Source: Cochliopodium minus
Lineage: Eukaryota; Discosea; Himatismenida; Cochliopodiidae
Direction: 5' to 3'
NCBI GenBank assembly: GCA_024220525.1
Contig: JAMYWO010000207.1
Location: forward strand, 1-51,556
Length of the DNA stretch: 51,556 nucleotides
Position 1 is the stretch's first letter, and each line of letters begins with the position of its first letter. Below the pieces are notes generated by a model, which did no database searches, was not told the origin of the DNA, and saw nothing but the letters and a program-made list of their open reading frames with translations. The translations under genes were made by a program, and so were the position numbers. Positions 22,642 through 36,000 of this stretch are shown here, piece by piece.

Positions 22642-25600
22642 TCAATTTTTATTCTTTCTCTTCTTGACGTTCTTGTCCTCTCTTTCAGTACGTGTTACAG
22701 AACTGGCACCATCAGTGAGGGTGGTCTGGAAGAGGACGTTGGCGTTTTTGAACATACCAGGCTTCAAAGAAACGATGATGAACTGACTGTTAGAAAAGTG
22801 ATTCTTAAGCATGGTACCAATGTTTTCAGTATGAGAAAGATCAAGAGCAGAATCGATTTCATCCAAGATATACCTTTATAAAAAAAAAAACCAATTAAAT
22901 TAAACAAACTAAATTTCTTTTAAAACTTACATGGGTGCTGGTTTGAACAAACAAAGAGCGAGGATGAGAGACAAAGCCAATAAAGAACGTTGTCCACCAC
23001 TCAACTCTGACAAAGAGTCCTTCCAAACATCACCAAAACCTACTCGGATCTCAAGACCATCCAAAATTGACTCACCTACAATGTCCATCTTTGCTTTGGC
23101 ACCAGGCAGCAAAGTGGAAAAAATGGATCCAAAATCTTTGTTTACTTTCTTGAAGGTGTTGTCAAGGGCAACCATCTTCTTCTGATCGAGTTCGTCAATA
23201 GTCTCTTTGATTTTTCTCCTATCCTTTTCGACGATCGCTTTTTTCTCTTGTAATTCTTTGTATCTTCTATCAGCCCTAAAGTTTTTGAAAGAATTAAATT
23301 TATTCAAATTTGAACGAAAAGTTTCTTACTCTGAAATCATGGAGACCACTTTTTTGTTAATGGTTTTTTCCAATTCAGATTGTTGCTTGATGAGGTTTGA
23401 CAATTTCTTCTCCACCTTCTTGATATCCTTCTCGGAGAAATCGTAATCAGTCTTAGGCTTACCGAAAAACTGCTTCTCAGTCTCGATCCAAGTGTACTTG
23501 TTCTCCAACTGCTCGACAATCCTCTTTGCAGAGTCTCTGTCTTGATGGAAGCGACTGACTTGAAACTGCAATTGCTTGATCTTCAAATTGTTCTCTTCCA
23601 AAGATGAATTAAAAGTGTTCAACTTGGATTTCAAGTGAGAGATCTTTTTGTCGGTCTCCAAAAGACTGTTTTTCTTTTGTTGCAAAATTGTACTGGCTTG
23701 CTCGTAGTTCACCTTTGCTTGTTGGAAAACTTTCAAGAGATTCTCGAGTACCAACTCTTGATTCTTGAGTGCTTCTTGCAAAGATAAAATTTGGTTGGAA
23801 AGATTCTTGTGTTCTTCTTGCAATTCAATGAATTCAGCATTTGCGATACCGGACTTTTCTTGTGCCTTTCTAGTTTCGTTTTTGAGTTGGTTCTCCCTTT
23901 TTTTTGCAGAATTAATTTCCTCTTCTATCATCTTCAATTGTTTATCCTTGCTGCTTTCAAAGTTTTTCTGTCAAAGAAAATATTAATGTGATTTATTAAA
24001 AAGTATTGAAAAAGTTTTTACAATTCTTTCTTCGATTTGTTGGATCTTCAGTTCGAGGGAAGAAATGTTTTCATTCACAACACCAAGTCTCTGTTTTGCT
24101 TCAGGAATAGAGATTTCAAGTTGGGAGACTGTCTCTATAAGTTGATGAGCAGAGGTGGATTCGATTTTTCTGATCAACAGTTGCATAGCATGCTTTGAAA
24201 GCTCTAACTTTTGGCTGCAGGTATAGTAAGTGTTGGAAATATTTTGGTATTGTTGGAGTTGATCTTCGATTTGAGAAAGTTCTTGTTCAAGTTTTTGCAA
24301 GAACGATGCACTTTCGTCCAACTTGTGTAAATCATTCAAAATTGATCTCATTTCTTCGGTAGAACCTCCAGTCAATGTACCACTTGGGTCAAAGACATCT
24401 CCGTTATATGTGACAGTTCTTGATCTGATGGATCTATCAAAGGTTACCTTTTTGGCGTTTTCGATATCTTTACAAACCAAGACTTTTCCGAAAATGTACT
24501 GCATTGCAGGTTCAAGTTGTTCTGATGAAAATAATAGGTTAAAAAAATTAAAAATCTTTGTTATTTTCTTCATTACCATCATATCCAACCAAACTGAGAG
24601 CTAATTCTACATTTTTTGGCCCTACGAGTTTCTTTGCGTTAGAAATTATGTTCCCACTCAAAACTTTGCTGCTGATTTTGTTGAGGGGAATGAAAGTGAC
24701 TCTCTTTTTCAACTTTCCGTTTTTAAGAAGCTGACTACCAGTAGTTTCAGTATCAACAATGACGTTGTAAAGTTTGTTTCCTGCGGTGATCTCAAGAGCA
24801 GTGATGGTTTCAGTATCCTTTATTTTGATCAACTTTGCAACAAGACCTTTGACTCTATCTTTGTCCCAATTCTTTTCGGGTGGACTGTATGTAAAGTTGA
24901 AGTTTGAAAACTTTGCAGACAAAATCTCAACTTTTTCGCTCATTTCGTCAAAGTGTTCCCTCTTCTTTCTAAGTTCATCTTTTAAAGAATTTTGGTGGTT
25001 TGGGTCAAAAACAATCTTGGAGAGTTCCTTTTCCAAGTTCTCTATCTTGACTTGTTGTTCTTTTTCCTCTTTCTTCAAGTTTTCCAGAGATTTCTGTGCT
25101 CCTTTGATCAATTTTTTCTTTTCTTCAAGATCTTCTTCCAAATGTGAAATTTTGAGTTCAAGTTGCTTCTTCTCAGTTTTGGAGAGGGTGTACTCTTTCT
25201 TTGTATCCAAAAGTTGATCGGTGAAAGATTTGGAATCGTTAACATCAGAAGAAACACCAGCAGAAATAGATTGTACTTTGTGTTGCAACATGATGATCTG
25301 TTCTTTGGTTTTGGACATTTCTTCGCAAAGATCGTTGTACTCCTTGGTAGCACTTTCGGACAAATTTTTCTTTTTTTCTATTTCTCTTTCTATTTTCTCA
25401 AGTTTCTTTTGGGAGCTCTCGAGTTGATCTTTATCGCTTTGATAAGTTTTTTGTTTGTTAGTGTATCCACTGTTTGCTTTTACTAGCTCTTTGGATAGTT
25501 CTACTTCTTTAGTTTCGAGGTCTTTAAGTTCATTTCCTAATTCCTTTTCTTTTTTGTTGGACAAAGAAGAAGCTTTCTTTTGATATCTCTTGATGTTTAC

Positions 25601-26603
25601 TTGGAGCTCATTATTTTGAAGAGTAAGTTTCTTTATATCTTCCTCCATAACATCCACATCACCAGATTGTTTTAATAATATCTGAAGAAAGTTTTTTAAT
25701 TGTATTTGAAATTAAATTTTTTTTGAAATTGATTTACGAGATGAGTGTGATAATTGTGAGCGGTTACGAATCTTTGCAATCTATCAACTTCTGTTTGATT
25801 TGCAACCCATTTATGATATTGAGTAGCTTCTTGTCTTCTCTTTTCGAGTGTTGGGGTAATTTCTTCGGCTAAAATCTTTAAAAATGAAAAAATAAATAAA
25901 AATGAAGATAATCAAAAAAGGAATTAATTTACCTTATCAATTTCATCAACTTTGACTTGTTTATTATTGAGTGTTTTTAATGCAAGCTCCTTTTTCTTTT
26001 CATACATTCTTGTTCCTGCGGTTTCTTCAAGCATGGATAAGATCTCAGGAGGCTTCATATTGATTACTTTTGTGATTCTTCCTTGCATAATCAAGAAATG
26101 AGGATTATTGACGTTCAATTGAACGGAATGGAAGAGATTTTGGACTCTATTCAATTGGGCATTGTGTCCATTAATCAAATATTTATTTCTTCCTCCAATT
26201 ATTACTTGTCTTGTTACTGTAATTTCATCAAAATTTTCATATCCAACAGGACTTTGTGATTTGTTCTTATTATTGAACACAATGGTTACACTGGCTTTAT
26301 TAATTCCAGCTTGACCAACTTTATATACCAATTCTTGCAAATTTCCCACACGAACCTTTTTGAAATAAAAAATATGAGGAAAATTTATTCCAATAAAATA
26401 TTTCTGATAAATTTGTTCAACTAAATTTTGTTTACATGAGATAATGAAGTAATTCCAAGAACGAAACAAATTGCATCCAAAATATTACTCTTTCCTGATC
26501 CATTTAATCCTGTAATTGCATTGAATGATGGATCAAATGCTGATAATACTGTTCGATGTGCATAGGTTTTGAATCCTTCTATTATAATTTCTTCTATAAA
26601 CAT
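22642..26603 (-). CDS. SMC2: Condensin subunit SMC2
   Basis: Eight exons: 26436-26603, 25933-26355, 25738-25875, 24577-25681, 24022-24521, 23330-23967, 22931-23275 and 22642-22873; 1182 residues, typical of SMC2. The N-terminus shows Walker A in [21 protein letters not shown], followed by the SMC2-type segment [20 protein letters not shown]. Two long coiled-coil arms flank a hinge in the middle ([14 protein letters not shown]-like [14 protein letters not shown] closes it). The C-terminal lobe has the ABC signature [14 protein letters not shown] and Walker B ending [11 protein letters not shown]. It forms the condensin core ATPase with SMC4 and compacts chromosomes in mitosis. Two E2F-type sites lie 35 and 88 bp upstream of the start. 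Its stop is 53 bp before the reductase start on the same strand. Confidence 0.96.
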
Positions 26604-26637
26604 CCTATTTGATTTTTTTTTTTATTTATTAATTTCT

Positions 26638-26649
26638 TTTGGCGCCAAA
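26638..26649. promoter_or_regulatory. E2F/DP-type palindrome
   Basis: TTTGGCGCCAAA is a perfect match to the palindromic E2F consensus (TTTSGCGCSAAA). It is placed 35 bp upstream of the SMC2 start codon in an otherwise nearly pure A/T spacer. E2F control of condensin and replication genes is well known in animals and plants; its action here is inferred. Confidence 0.75.
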
Positions 26650-26690
26650 TGAAAAATTTACCAAACAAATTTATATTCCAGTAAATTTTT

Positions 26691-26698
26691 TTTGGCGC
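26691..26698. promoter_or_regulatory. Second E2F-type half site
   Basis: TTTGGCGC lies 53 bp from the first site and 92 bp before the transporter start. Two G+C-rich matches in one A/T-rich spacer of 186 bp support a real regulatory pair, probably for SMC2. Confidence 0.6.
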
Positions 26699-26789
26699 AT
26701 AATTTGATAAAATAATAAGATGAATGCATTTGAATTTTGTAAATAATGAAGATGAAATAAAAAGTATTGGCTGAAAAATAATAAAAAAG

Positions 26790-28651
26790 ATGAAATCTTG
26801 GATAGCAATAGTCTATTCAATATTATTATGCAAAGTAGAATATATTCTCATAATACCATCTTGTTACGAATATCTTCTGAGTTTGGATAGCAAAGCAAAC
26901 AAATTGTTATTTGGTAAAATAATTAAGAATTTGACCCACTAAAATTAAATATTCATATGATAAAGGAATCATATTGAGCTGTTTTTCGATATCAAGGTTG
27001 TTTGTATCTCCATTATTTGGTAAAAGAAGAATTAAATTTTTTAATATAGAATTAATTTTGATAAATATAGGATTTTGGGCCGATAAAAGACCCCTCAAAG
27101 AAATATTTCTGACGTTAAACTATCTCTTTATTTTATTATTTGGATCATTAAATAATTAATGATATCAGGTGTATCGTTTTCTCAGCATTGGGAAATGTAA
27201 TATACTTTTTATCTACAAACGCAACAATGTTGATCATCTCAAGGTAGAGAAAAAAGTTACAAAGTAAATAAAAGATAATTTTCAACTAAATAAAAAGACT
27301 AGTCAATGGTGTTGGAGGTAAAGAGTTTTTTTTTGTTAGCTCTTTCATTAGAAAATTTTATAGGAAATATTTACACATGTTCCAGCACGTAAACAAAATA
27401 AAAGTACTTGAATATTCATCACTTTAAACTCTTTATAAAAGGTATGTTGTCAGGCAGTTTTCACTGGAACAAAGAACAAGTTATTTTAGCAAACTTTCAA
27501 CATTCAGTTTCATTGGGATGGCAATAGGGCCAGGTGAAAAAATATTTTTGATTTTTTAACTTTTTTCACAAATTTTTTTTAGCTCTGAATTATCCTATTT
27601 CATTGATTCCTTCTTTCAAATTTTTGGGATTGAAAATTAATCATCTCAATTCACCCGGTTTTGTAATGTTTTCTTTTAATAACTCAAATTTCTTAATTTT
27701 CTTGTGTTACAAAGATAATGGCTTCATTTCTCCTGACTTCTTTCTTGGGTAAAAAAAAGGATTTTTTTTTTTTTTGAATCATTTAATAAAATCTAGCAAT
27801 TTTGATTTTTTATAAAGAACCAGAAAATAAATATGAGAAAATAAATAACCAAGAAGTGGAAGAAGAATCACTAAATAAACATAAAGTATGCAAAGCTCTG
27901 ATAGAATATAAATCTGTTGCAAATAAAGCGGTTGTGTCTCTACTTTTCATAAGATTTCTCGCAACTTTTAACATGGCGGCTTTTGAAACTTTACTAACTC
28001 CCTTGACAAAAATGTACTACCAATATGGTCAATTCAAAAACTCTCTTTTGTTCTTTGGAATGACAATTATCATGATCGTATTCTTTATTCTTTTGAATTT
28101 TCTCAGCAAAAAGTTTCAAGATAGGACATTACTCTTTATTGGGCATTTTGAACAGGGAATTGGTTAGAAATAATTAAATTTCCCTGTTCTTATTCTAAAT
28201 TAATAAACCTTTTTTTAAAAGGTTTTTTGGCTATTGTACTCAGTTATTCCCTTCATTCACAAGAATGGATTCCTCCTCTATATGTTTTTTTGATCATGCT
28301 CTTTCTCGTAATGTGTTCTCTCCCTTTTCTGTTGTCCCTACCTACCTCTCTCATGTCCAAAAAAGTTGATAACAACAAAGTTGGATTCGCAATATCTATG
28401 ATGAGGTATGAACACCTTCTTTAGTTTTTAATTCATCTTTTTTTTCTTCAATCAAAAAAAAAAAAAAAAGCGTTTTCAATTCTTTAGCGGCTATTTTTGC
28501 TCCTCTTGTATCTACTGCTGCTTTGGAGTATTTGGGTGTTCGTTACACTTTTGATCTGATGTCTCTTTTGTATATTTTATTAACATTTTTACTCGCCTTT
28601 AGTTTTTCTAGTTTAAAGTTAGAAGTCCCAGTCGATTTGACAATGAATTGA
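26790..28651 (+). CDS. Major facilitator superfamily transporter, MFSD8/SPX-MFS-like
   Basis: Twelve exons in phase give 425 residues: 26790-26913, 26966-27019, 27071-27113, 27169-27243, 27298-27317, 27364-27388, 27442-27533, 27583-27662, 27715-27748, 27797-28162, 28222-28405 and 28471-28651. The chain aligns with MFSD8 (CLN7) and vacuolar SPX-MFS carriers through SRLFVSPLFGFWADKRPLKE, the RLVNGVGGN segment and a QRTSYFSKLS loop that matches the family's QERT. The PGFIM...FYKEP segment closes the sixth helix, and a second six-helix half follows. It is probably a lysosomal or vacuolar carrier; the substrate is unknown. Exons 5 and 6 are only 20 and 25 nt. The last residues, VPVDLTMN, give no clear sorting signal. 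It shares a 186-bp promoter with SMC2. Confidence 0.85.
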
Positions 28652-28750
28652 TTCCAAATTAAAAAGAAATCTTTTGAAATTATTTTTACTTTTTGTTGAT
28701 TCTCATTTTTGATTTTCAAATATCTCAGCGAAAATATATAAAAAAAAAAA

Positions 28751-29080
28751 ATGAGTAATTCAAATGGAGGGAAGAAAAATTGGAAAAGGGCCACCAAAAG
28801 AAAATTTGATTTAACAAATAATGAAGATCCTCAAGCTTCTTCATCCAACAACAAATTCTCCATCTTGCCCTATCTAAGAATTTCTATTTACGAAATAATC
28901 ATACTTCTCTTATTTTTGATGCTCATACTCTACAATTTCTACGACATAAACAATAAAATCATCTCAGTGGAAAAGGATATAACAAATTTTCAAAAGGAGA
29001 AGAATACAACCACTATGGAAAGATCTATTGAATATTTCCAAAATTTTATAGTCTCAATGTTCAATGGAAGGAAAGAATGA
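28751..29080 (+). CDS. Small single-pass membrane protein, unknown
   Basis: Single exon, 109 residues, not recognised. A basic N-terminal region (KKNWKRATKRK) precedes one strong transmembrane helix (EIIILLLFLMLILYNFY, about 50-66) and a short Lys/Glu-rich, possibly coiled-coil tail. By the positive-inside rule the N-terminus is cytosolic. The ATG follows an A-tract, and a TATA-like aatatataaa lies about 10 bp upstream of it. It begins 99 bp after the transporter stop on the same strand. It could be a small organelle or ER membrane component; no function is proposed. Confidence 0.6.
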   Translation: MSNSNGGKKNWKRATKRKFDLTNNEDPQASSSNNKFSILPYLRISIYEIIILLLFLMLILYNFYDINNKIISVEKDITNFQKEKNTTTMERSIEYFQNFIVSMFNGRKE

Positions 29081-29417
29081 TAAAATATAATTTGTAAAAT
29101 TAGAGATTTTTATCTGTACAAAAGATCTATTTATTGAAAATTAAAAAAATTAATTTCAAAAAATTGAATCAAATATGAAATATTCAAGAAAAAAATAAAA
29201 AATTCATTTCATTTATGAGGTTGTTTTCATTTCTGGATATCAAATTCTAATTGTTTTAAAAAATTATTCAATAATTCTTGTGAAATCACATGATTGAATT
29301 TTATATTTTAAAATTCCAATCAAAAAACCTCATTTTTGAACATTTCCTTTTGGATTCCCAAAAAAGAATATTATAACTTTATAAATTAATTTTTTAATTT
29401 TTGAACAAAAATGAAAA
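29081..29417. other. Convergent 3' spacer
   Basis: This 337-bp A/T-rich region lies between the ends of the small membrane protein gene and the Prp22 gene and presumably carries their 3' UTRs. No reading frame, RNA gene or repeat stands out. Confidence 0.6.
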
Positions 29418-32400
29418 TTATTTTTTTTTGGTACGCTTGCTCAATCTCCAAGCATTCTTGTCTCTGTACTTGTCCTCTAGAGGCTCAATCTTCTCCCTCT
29501 TCTTACGCTTAGAAATTTTGTTGGCCTCAGCAAACTTGTAATACTTTGGAGCGAAATCGACAAGCCACTTAGGATCAATAGCGAGAACCTGTCTCATATA
29601 CTCCTTTGTAGTCAAAACTAACTCGTGATAAATGACCCAATCAGGGTTCTTTTGAAAGAGAGAACTAGAAGGGTGAATGTGGACGAGTTGACCATCGACC
29701 AAAGTCTTGTAACCTTCGGTAGGATCTCTACGAGCGGCATGTTGGAAAAAACCGGAGAGAATGGCTTTACGAACAAGATCAAAGTTTTTCCCACAAGAGA
29801 CTATACGGAGTTTGTATCTGTCCATGATACCCATGATCTGTTTACGGATATCTTGAGCTCTCTTCATGGAACGGGCTTGAATGAAGTTCTCGTAACACCA
29901 AGGATTGGAAAATCTGTTTCTGCTCCAAGCTTGGTAGACAGACAAAAGAGTGAGATGATCACCCTCAGGTTGATGGAACTGCGATTTTTTTTGATCAGAC
30001 AGAGATTGTTTTTCTTTGGGACGATAAAAAATCTCCTCCACAGAAAGCATGGAGACAATGGTTACAATCTCATCAGAACAACCTAATTCTGTCGAAGTCA
30101 AAAGCATTTTGGAAAGCTGAGGTTCTAGAGGAAACTCTGCCATTTTTCTTCCCAGCTTGGTCAAAAGACCTTCGTCATCCAAAGCACCCAAAGCATATAA
30201 TTGTTCGAGCGCAGAGAGAAGGGTTTGAATAGGAGGAGGGTCCATAAAGTCGAATCCAACCAAATCATTGATACCCAAAGCCTTTAAAGTCAAAACAGTA
30301 TTTGCAAGATTGGTTCTTTGAATTTCGGGGATACTGTTGGGATGCATTTCGTTACGGTAAGCATTTTCAGTGTAGAGACGGTAACATTTTCCAGGACCTG
30401 TTCTTCCTGCTCTACCAGCTCTTTGATCAGAGGCAGCCTGACTGATGGGAACAACCATCAATGAGTCCATACCCATCTTGGGATTGTAAACTTTTTGTTT
30501 TACGAACCCAGGATCAACCACGTAATAGATTCCGTCGATGGTGACACTGGTTTCTGCAATGTTGGTGGAGATGACACACTTTCTTTTGCCAGGAGGAGCT
30601 GGATCGAAAATTCTTGCTTGCATTTCGGAAGGAAGTGCTGCATAAATGGGCAAAATGAGCAACTCTGGAACAGAACTGCCTAAAGACTTGATTCTTTCAA
30701 ATAATATTTGGGCTGCTGTGTCAATTTCTTCTTGACCTGTCAAGAAGACCAGAATGTCGCCAGGAGGCTCAGAAAGATGGATTTGCATGACAGTAATCAA
30801 AGCTGCATCCAAGTAATCTGTCTCGGGAGCTTTGGCATACAATTTTTCTACAGGAAAAGTAAGACCAGGAACAAAGAAAATGTTACTGTTGAAAAAGTAA
30901 GAACTAAACTTATCTGCGTCAAGTGTAGCTGAAGTTACAATCAATTTCAAGTCTTTTCTTTTCTGTATAGTCTGTTTGAGAAGCCCAAAAAGGACATCTG
31001 TGTGGATTGTTCTTTCATGCGCTTCATCCAAGATAATGCAAGAATATTTTGTAAGATCAGGATCTACCAGACACTCTCTCAAAAGCATTCCATCTGTCAT
31101 ATATTTGATTTTTGTTTGTGGGGAAGTGCAATCCTCAAAACGGATGGAATAACCTACTTCCTCTCCTAACCTACATCCATACTCTTCTGCAACTCTCTTA
31201 GACACGGACATAGCTGCAACTCTTCTTGGCTGGGTGCAACCAATCACCCCATCTTTTGCCATACCAACCTCGGCAAGGTATTGGGTCATTTGTGTTGTTT
31301 TTCCTGAACCTGTGTGACCAATAACGATGAGAATTTGGTTTTGGTGAATGGCATTGAGAAGTTCATCTCTCAATTTGAAAATAGGCAACGATTCTCTTTG
31401 TTCTCTGATTGTTCTGGTGTTTAACTTTCCGATACCAGAACTCTTTGCAAAATTTTGTTTCTTCCATTCTTCCATTTGGAACTCTGAATTTGTTTCCAGC
31501 TCTGAATAAAGCTTTTTGTCTTCTTGTTTGGATGTTGGATCTTGCCACTTCAAGTTCATTTCGCGAGGATCTTCAGATTGTTGTTTAGCTCTAGTTTGTT
31601 GTTGCCTGACCTCTCTTCTTTCCTTTGAAAGAGCAGATTGGGTGGTGGCAGCTCTATTAAGGGTACCTTCAGGATTCTTGACGACCTTGATGGGAGATAA
31701 AGCAACTGTTTTCCTAGTTTGGCCTCTCAAGAATCTAGGTTCCTCTGGATTGATTTCTATTTCAATATCTTCCTCTAATTCATCTTCCTCTTCATCATCC
31801 TCATCTGATTCCTCTTGTAACTCTGATCTTGACATCACACCAGAAGATATCAGCTGTTTCAACTCAAAAAGTTCTTGTTCAGTCATTTTCTTCTTTCTTT
31901 TGGTCTTGGTGGGTCTCTTCTTTTGAATTTCGTCTTGTTGTTGATGTGTAGGACCAGAAGGATTATACAAATTCATCCTCTCTTCATCTTCGTCATCATT
32001 CTCCACAATTCTAGGATAAAGATCTCTGCCGCTCACTTGATCTACCTCTTTCATTGATAATTCAATTCTGTTCCCTGCTATTGTTTTCACCTTTACTTTT
32101 ACCCTTTGATCTCTTTTTACCACATCTGCAACATTCTTTACATTCCCCTCTGCAAGTTGAGAAACATGAACCAGCCCATCTGGTCTTCCTTTAATACCTT
32201 CCAATTTTACGAATGCTCCAAACTCCTTTATATTTACAACTCTCCCCTCATATATCTTGTATGGCACTGGAGCATCATCGATTTGGTTTCTTCTATTATC
32301 ATTCCTCTCATCATTTCTATCATATCTGTTGTGAGATCTTTCAGGTGATCTTGATCTTCTTCTTCTATTATCATCATTCGATCTCGATCTTCTTCTATTA

Positions 32401-32933
32401 TCATTTCTATCGTTATTTCTATTGTTGTGAGATCTATGGGGAGATTTCGATCTCCTTCTTTCATTTGATCTTGATCTTCTTCTATTATCATTTCTATCGT
32501 ATCTGCTGCTTGATCTCTCGGGTGATTTCGATCTTCTTCTATCTGTAGTTGGATGTGATGGAGAATATCTTCCTTCATTCTGTCTATTTCTATCTCTTTT
32601 TGGCGATTCTCTTTTATTTGAGAAACCAATATCAAATAAATTTTCATCTTCCTTTATTTCTTTCTCTATTTTTTTCTCTTCTTCTTTTACTTTTCCAAAT
32701 TTTTGTGGCATCATTCTCTGCATGATCCTGAGAAGATTGCTTGATAATGTCTCTGGAAATTCAGCTCCATTTTCCTTTAAAGCTGTATGAAATCCTTCAG
32801 GTGTATTATTTTTTTCAGCTATATGGATGATGAATTCTGCCAAAACCTTATCGGCCATTTCCAAGTGATTTTCTAATTCTGTACATATCTTGGAAACAAG
32901 TGAAAGAAATTGTAATTGATCGAGAGAATTCAT
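29418..32933 (-). CDS. DHX8: DEAH-box splicing helicase Prp22/DHX8
   Basis: One uninterrupted 1171-residue frame, the usual size for DHX8. Order: an N-terminal helical domain, an RS-type Arg/Ser/Asp repeat region (about 110-215), an S1 RNA-binding domain ([20 protein letters not shown], about 226-295), an acidic linker, and the helicase core with Walker [15 protein letters not shown], the SAT motif and [12 protein letters not shown]. The winged-helix, ratchet and OB regions follow, with a basic tail. Prp22 uses ATP to release spliced mRNA from the spliceosome in the nucleus. It is one of the few intron-free genes in a window otherwise full of introns. The S1 domain separates it from Prp2, Prp16 and Prp43. 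Confidence 0.95.
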   Translation of the reverse strand: MNSLDQLQFLSLVSKICTELENHLEMADKVLAEFIIHIAEKNNTPEGFHTALKENGAEFPETLSSNLLRIMQRMMPQKFGKVKEEEKKIEKEIKEDENLFDIGFSNKRESPKRDRNRQNEGRYSPSHPTTDRRRSKSPERSSSRYDRNDNRRRSRSNERRRSKSPHRSHNNRNNDRNDNRRRSRSNDDNRRRRSRSPERSHNRYDRNDERNDNRRNQIDDAPVPYKIYEGRVVNIKEFGAFVKLEGIKGRPDGLVHVSQLAEGNVKNVADVVKRDQRVKVKVKTIAGNRIELSMKEVDQVSGRDLYPRIVENDDEDEERMNLYNPSGPTHQQQDEIQKKRPTKTKRKKKMTEQELFELKQLISSGVMSRSELQEESDEDDEEEDELEEDIEIEINPEEPRFLRGQTRKTVALSPIKVVKNPEGTLNRAATTQSALSKERREVRQQQTRAKQQSEDPREMNLKWQDPTSKQEDKKLYSELETNSEFQMEEWKKQNFAKSSGIGKLNTRTIREQRESLPIFKLRDELLNAIHQNQILIVIGHTGSGKTTQMTQYLAEVGMAKDGVIGCTQPRRVAAMSVSKRVAEEYGCRLGEEVGYSIRFEDCTSPQTKIKYMTDGMLLRECLVDPDLTKYSCIILDEAHERTIHTDVLFGLLKQTIQKRKDLKLIVTSATLDADKFSSYFFNSNIFFVPGLTFPVEKLYAKAPETDYLDAALITVMQIHLSEPPGDILVFLTGQEEIDTAAQILFERIKSLGSSVPELLILPIYAALPSEMQARIFDPAPPGKRKCVISTNIAETSVTIDGIYYVVDPGFVKQKVYNPKMGMDSLMVVPISQAASDQRAGRAGRTGPGKCYRLYTENAYRNEMHPNSIPEIQRTNLANTVLTLKALGINDLVGFDFMDPPPIQTLLSALEQLYALGALDDEGLLTKLGRKMAEFPLEPQLSKMLLTSTELGCSDEIVTIVSMLSVEEIFYRPKEKQSLSDQKKSQFHQPEGDHLTLLSVYQAWSRNRFSNPWCYENFIQARSMKRAQDIRKQIMGIMDRYKLRIVSCGKNFDLVRKAILSGFFQHAARRDPTEGYKTLVDGQLVHIHPSSSLFQKNPDWVIYHELVLTTKEYMRQVLAIDPKWLVDFAPKYYKFAEANKISKRKKREKIEPLEDKYRDKNAWRLSKRTKKK

Positions 32934-33077
32934 TTGTTTATATACACTTTTTTATTATATTTTTTATTCATTCTTCATTCATTTATCACGATAATAAAAA
33001 ATGCAAGAAAAGTAAGTAAAAAATCTCAATTTTGGTAAAATGTTTATTAAAGATTTAAGAAGGATGCAAAGGTTGAT

Positions 33078-36000
33078 TTAAAATTGGAGATATGAAATAG
33101 GAATGTAGCTTTGATTTCCAATCGAATCGTAACAGAATCTCCAATCATCATCTTGGACATCATCAGAAACAAACACACGATCACCAGCTTTGAAGGTAGT
33201 GTTGCCATCTTCAGTAGTGTAATCGTAGAGGAGAGTTGCTTCCTTTTCGGTACCAGTCTCGAAATCGATGCCTTTCAAATGTTCAGCGATGGAATCGAAA
33301 TTGTCATTTGAATCTATTCCCTTCAAAGCATTTGCCAAAGCATTGGTTTGATGGAAAGTATCTTCTTCAGCATAATCGCCATCGATATCTCCCAAGATAG
33401 AAGCCAAAGAATCACCCATGTGGGAGGATTGATCATTCTGAGAAACAAACTTAAGGACACTGGTGAGAGCATTGACATCAATCTCATCACCTCCCTCGGC
33501 ATACTCGCCTTCAGCATATTCACCTTCGGCATACTCACCCTCAGCATAATCATCACCTCCAAGATCAATGCCAGAAAGAACAGAAAGCAATGGATCGTTG
33601 GATGAAATTTCATTGTTTTGATGTACACTTTGATCGTAACCACCTTCAGTGTATTCACCTTCGGCATACTCACCCTCAGCATAATCACCTCCAGAGAGAT
33701 CAATGCCGGAGAGGAGAGAATGCAATGGATCGTTGGATGAGATTTGCTCGGTTGGATTTTGGGTAGGTTGATTGGATGGGGTGGTAGATTGATACTTGAT
33801 TTGGATGTTTCTGATTCTTGTTTTCTCATCTTGCAACAAGAGGATTTGTTGAGCAACACCATCAATCTCCAACTTGGTTTTTTGAACAGCACTAGGATCA
33901 TTGTTATAGAAACTGACCAACTTTTCTAAACCCTTCTTTTTGGAGAATGCCAATTTCAATTGCTCTTTGGTTTCATTCAATTCCTGTTCGATTTTATTCG
34001 CATCTGGTGCATTATTGCCATACTTCAAAAGGTTGATCTGATCAATTATCTCTGCTTTGAGCTTTTTGGATTCCTCCATTGAATTAACGATCACATCAAC
34101 CTGTTGTTGGGATTGTTGAGCAGCTTTTGGATCGCTAGTGTAAAATTGTACCAGCTTTTCTAATCCAGCTTTAGTTTTCTTGTCATTCTCAACCTTCTTG
34201 TTGATGTTCATTATTTGATCTTGCAACTCTGCAACAGTTTTTCCCTTTATTTCAAACTTTGGTGCGCTGCTAACTGCTGTTGGTTTAGGAGTTTCTTTCT
34301 TGGGTTCTTCTTTCTTAGGCTCTTCCTTCTTTGGTTCTTCTTTCTTCTTGGGTTCCTCTTTCTTCTTTGGCTCTTCCTTCTTCTTGGGTTCTTCTTTTTT
34401 TTTTTTGAGCTCTTCTTTCTTTCTTTGTTCCTCAAGTTTTAGCATTTCTTCTTTCTTTCTTTCTTCTTCGATTTTTCTTCTCCTTTCTTCTTGGAGTTGG
34501 ATAGCATCAGGGAATTTGGAAAGAGTGACACAGAGAGTATCAAACCAAGAAGTTTTTTGGTTTTTCTCTTCAAAGAGGTAAACAAATTCTTGATCAGAAG
34601 GAGTGAGCAACTTGAATGCATGAGGCAAGTTTTTAGGATCATTTGTGATATCTTCAAGAATACACCCAGGAAGAGAAATGGCATCCTTGAATTTACTGTT
34701 GTTGTCTCTCTTGTGAGTAGTGATCACCAACATATCATTGAAAAGGTAAGCATAAACAGCACGCTTCTTTTTCTTTTCATATTCAATGACGTAACCTTCT
34801 CTGACAAATCTTCTGTGAGGTTCTGCCAAAACAATCTTGCAATTAGAGATTTTTGTGGAAATATCCTTGACCATCTGCTGATTCTCGTAGTCTTTCTTTT
34901 GTTCATTGAAATTCTCTAAAACATCAGTCATTAAATTTATCGATTCGTTGATGTTATCGTAATCAGTGTGGGAGTTTGGTGTAACTTTCAACAATTCTCT
35001 AAGCAAGAGCTTGTATCTCATGATTCTTTGAAAAGGCATCTTCAAAAAAGCCTCCAATCCCAACTTTGTACCAATTTTTTTCTTGACAGTACCAATAAAG
35101 TTTGAAAAGTTGGGTCTGCTCATGACAATATTAAGAATCTTGTCTGAGCGATCAATGTTTTGAAAATAATCTTCATAAATCTTCATTTTAGGTATCATGT
35201 CAATGAAAACTTTTCCCAAAGTCTCTTTTGGTTGGATATCACTGATGCAATGGCTCAACCTGTTATTTAACTCTGAACTGAATTGGAAAATGTCCTCGAT
35301 ACCCTTGAAGAGGATAGATAATTCATCACCTCCAATCAAAGGTTTTCCAGAAGATATAGAAAAGCGCAAAGGTTTCAAGAATTCATCAATCAGTGTTTTC
35401 AAGAAACTACAGTAATTCTTCTCGGATGTGTATACCTCAAGAAAAGCTTTATGTCTGGTTCTTTGAGGGTTGGCCTCTGGTGAGTCTTTGTATTGCATGA
35501 TTACATTGTAAAATTTGTTTCCCTTTCCTCCTTCTTTCTTAATTTTCATCCAGTCTCTCAACAACTTTTGGGTGGTGACTACTTTATCAAGGTGGATCTG
35601 GAAATAAACCAAGTTTTCGTCATTCTCGATGCTTTTTTTCTTTTTTTGAAGGTTTTCGTGTCTATGTTGAAACCTGTTTTTCATTTCAGCATACAATTTA
35701 AACTCTTCTTCAATTTCTTTTTCTCTATTTTCAATAGATTTTTGCAACTGTTCAAGAAAATAAATTCGATCTTCTGGTGTTATCTCTTGTACTGGAGGTG
35801 GTTTAGGAGGTTCTTGTTGTTTAGGTGGTTCTTGTTGTTTTGGAGGTTGTGATTTTGGAGGCTCTTGTTGTTTTATTGGTTGATTAAGAGGCTCCTGTTT
35901 GGTTTGTTTGGGAGGTTCTTGTTGCTTTGGTTGTTCTTGTTGTTTTGGGGTCTCTTTTTTAGGAGGGTCGTTCTGTTTTGGAGGTTCTTGGATTGGTAGT

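Noticed and set aside
26907-27098. Minus-strand frame of about 63 codons with protein-like composition
   Set aside because: It is the antisense of transporter exons 2-3, whose plus-strand reading matches MFSD8 carriers and closes in phase.
27663-27714. Reading through this stretch as coding in the transporter
   Set aside because: It gives a frame that cannot join the next exon. Treating it as an intron restores PGFIM...FYKEP and correct phase.
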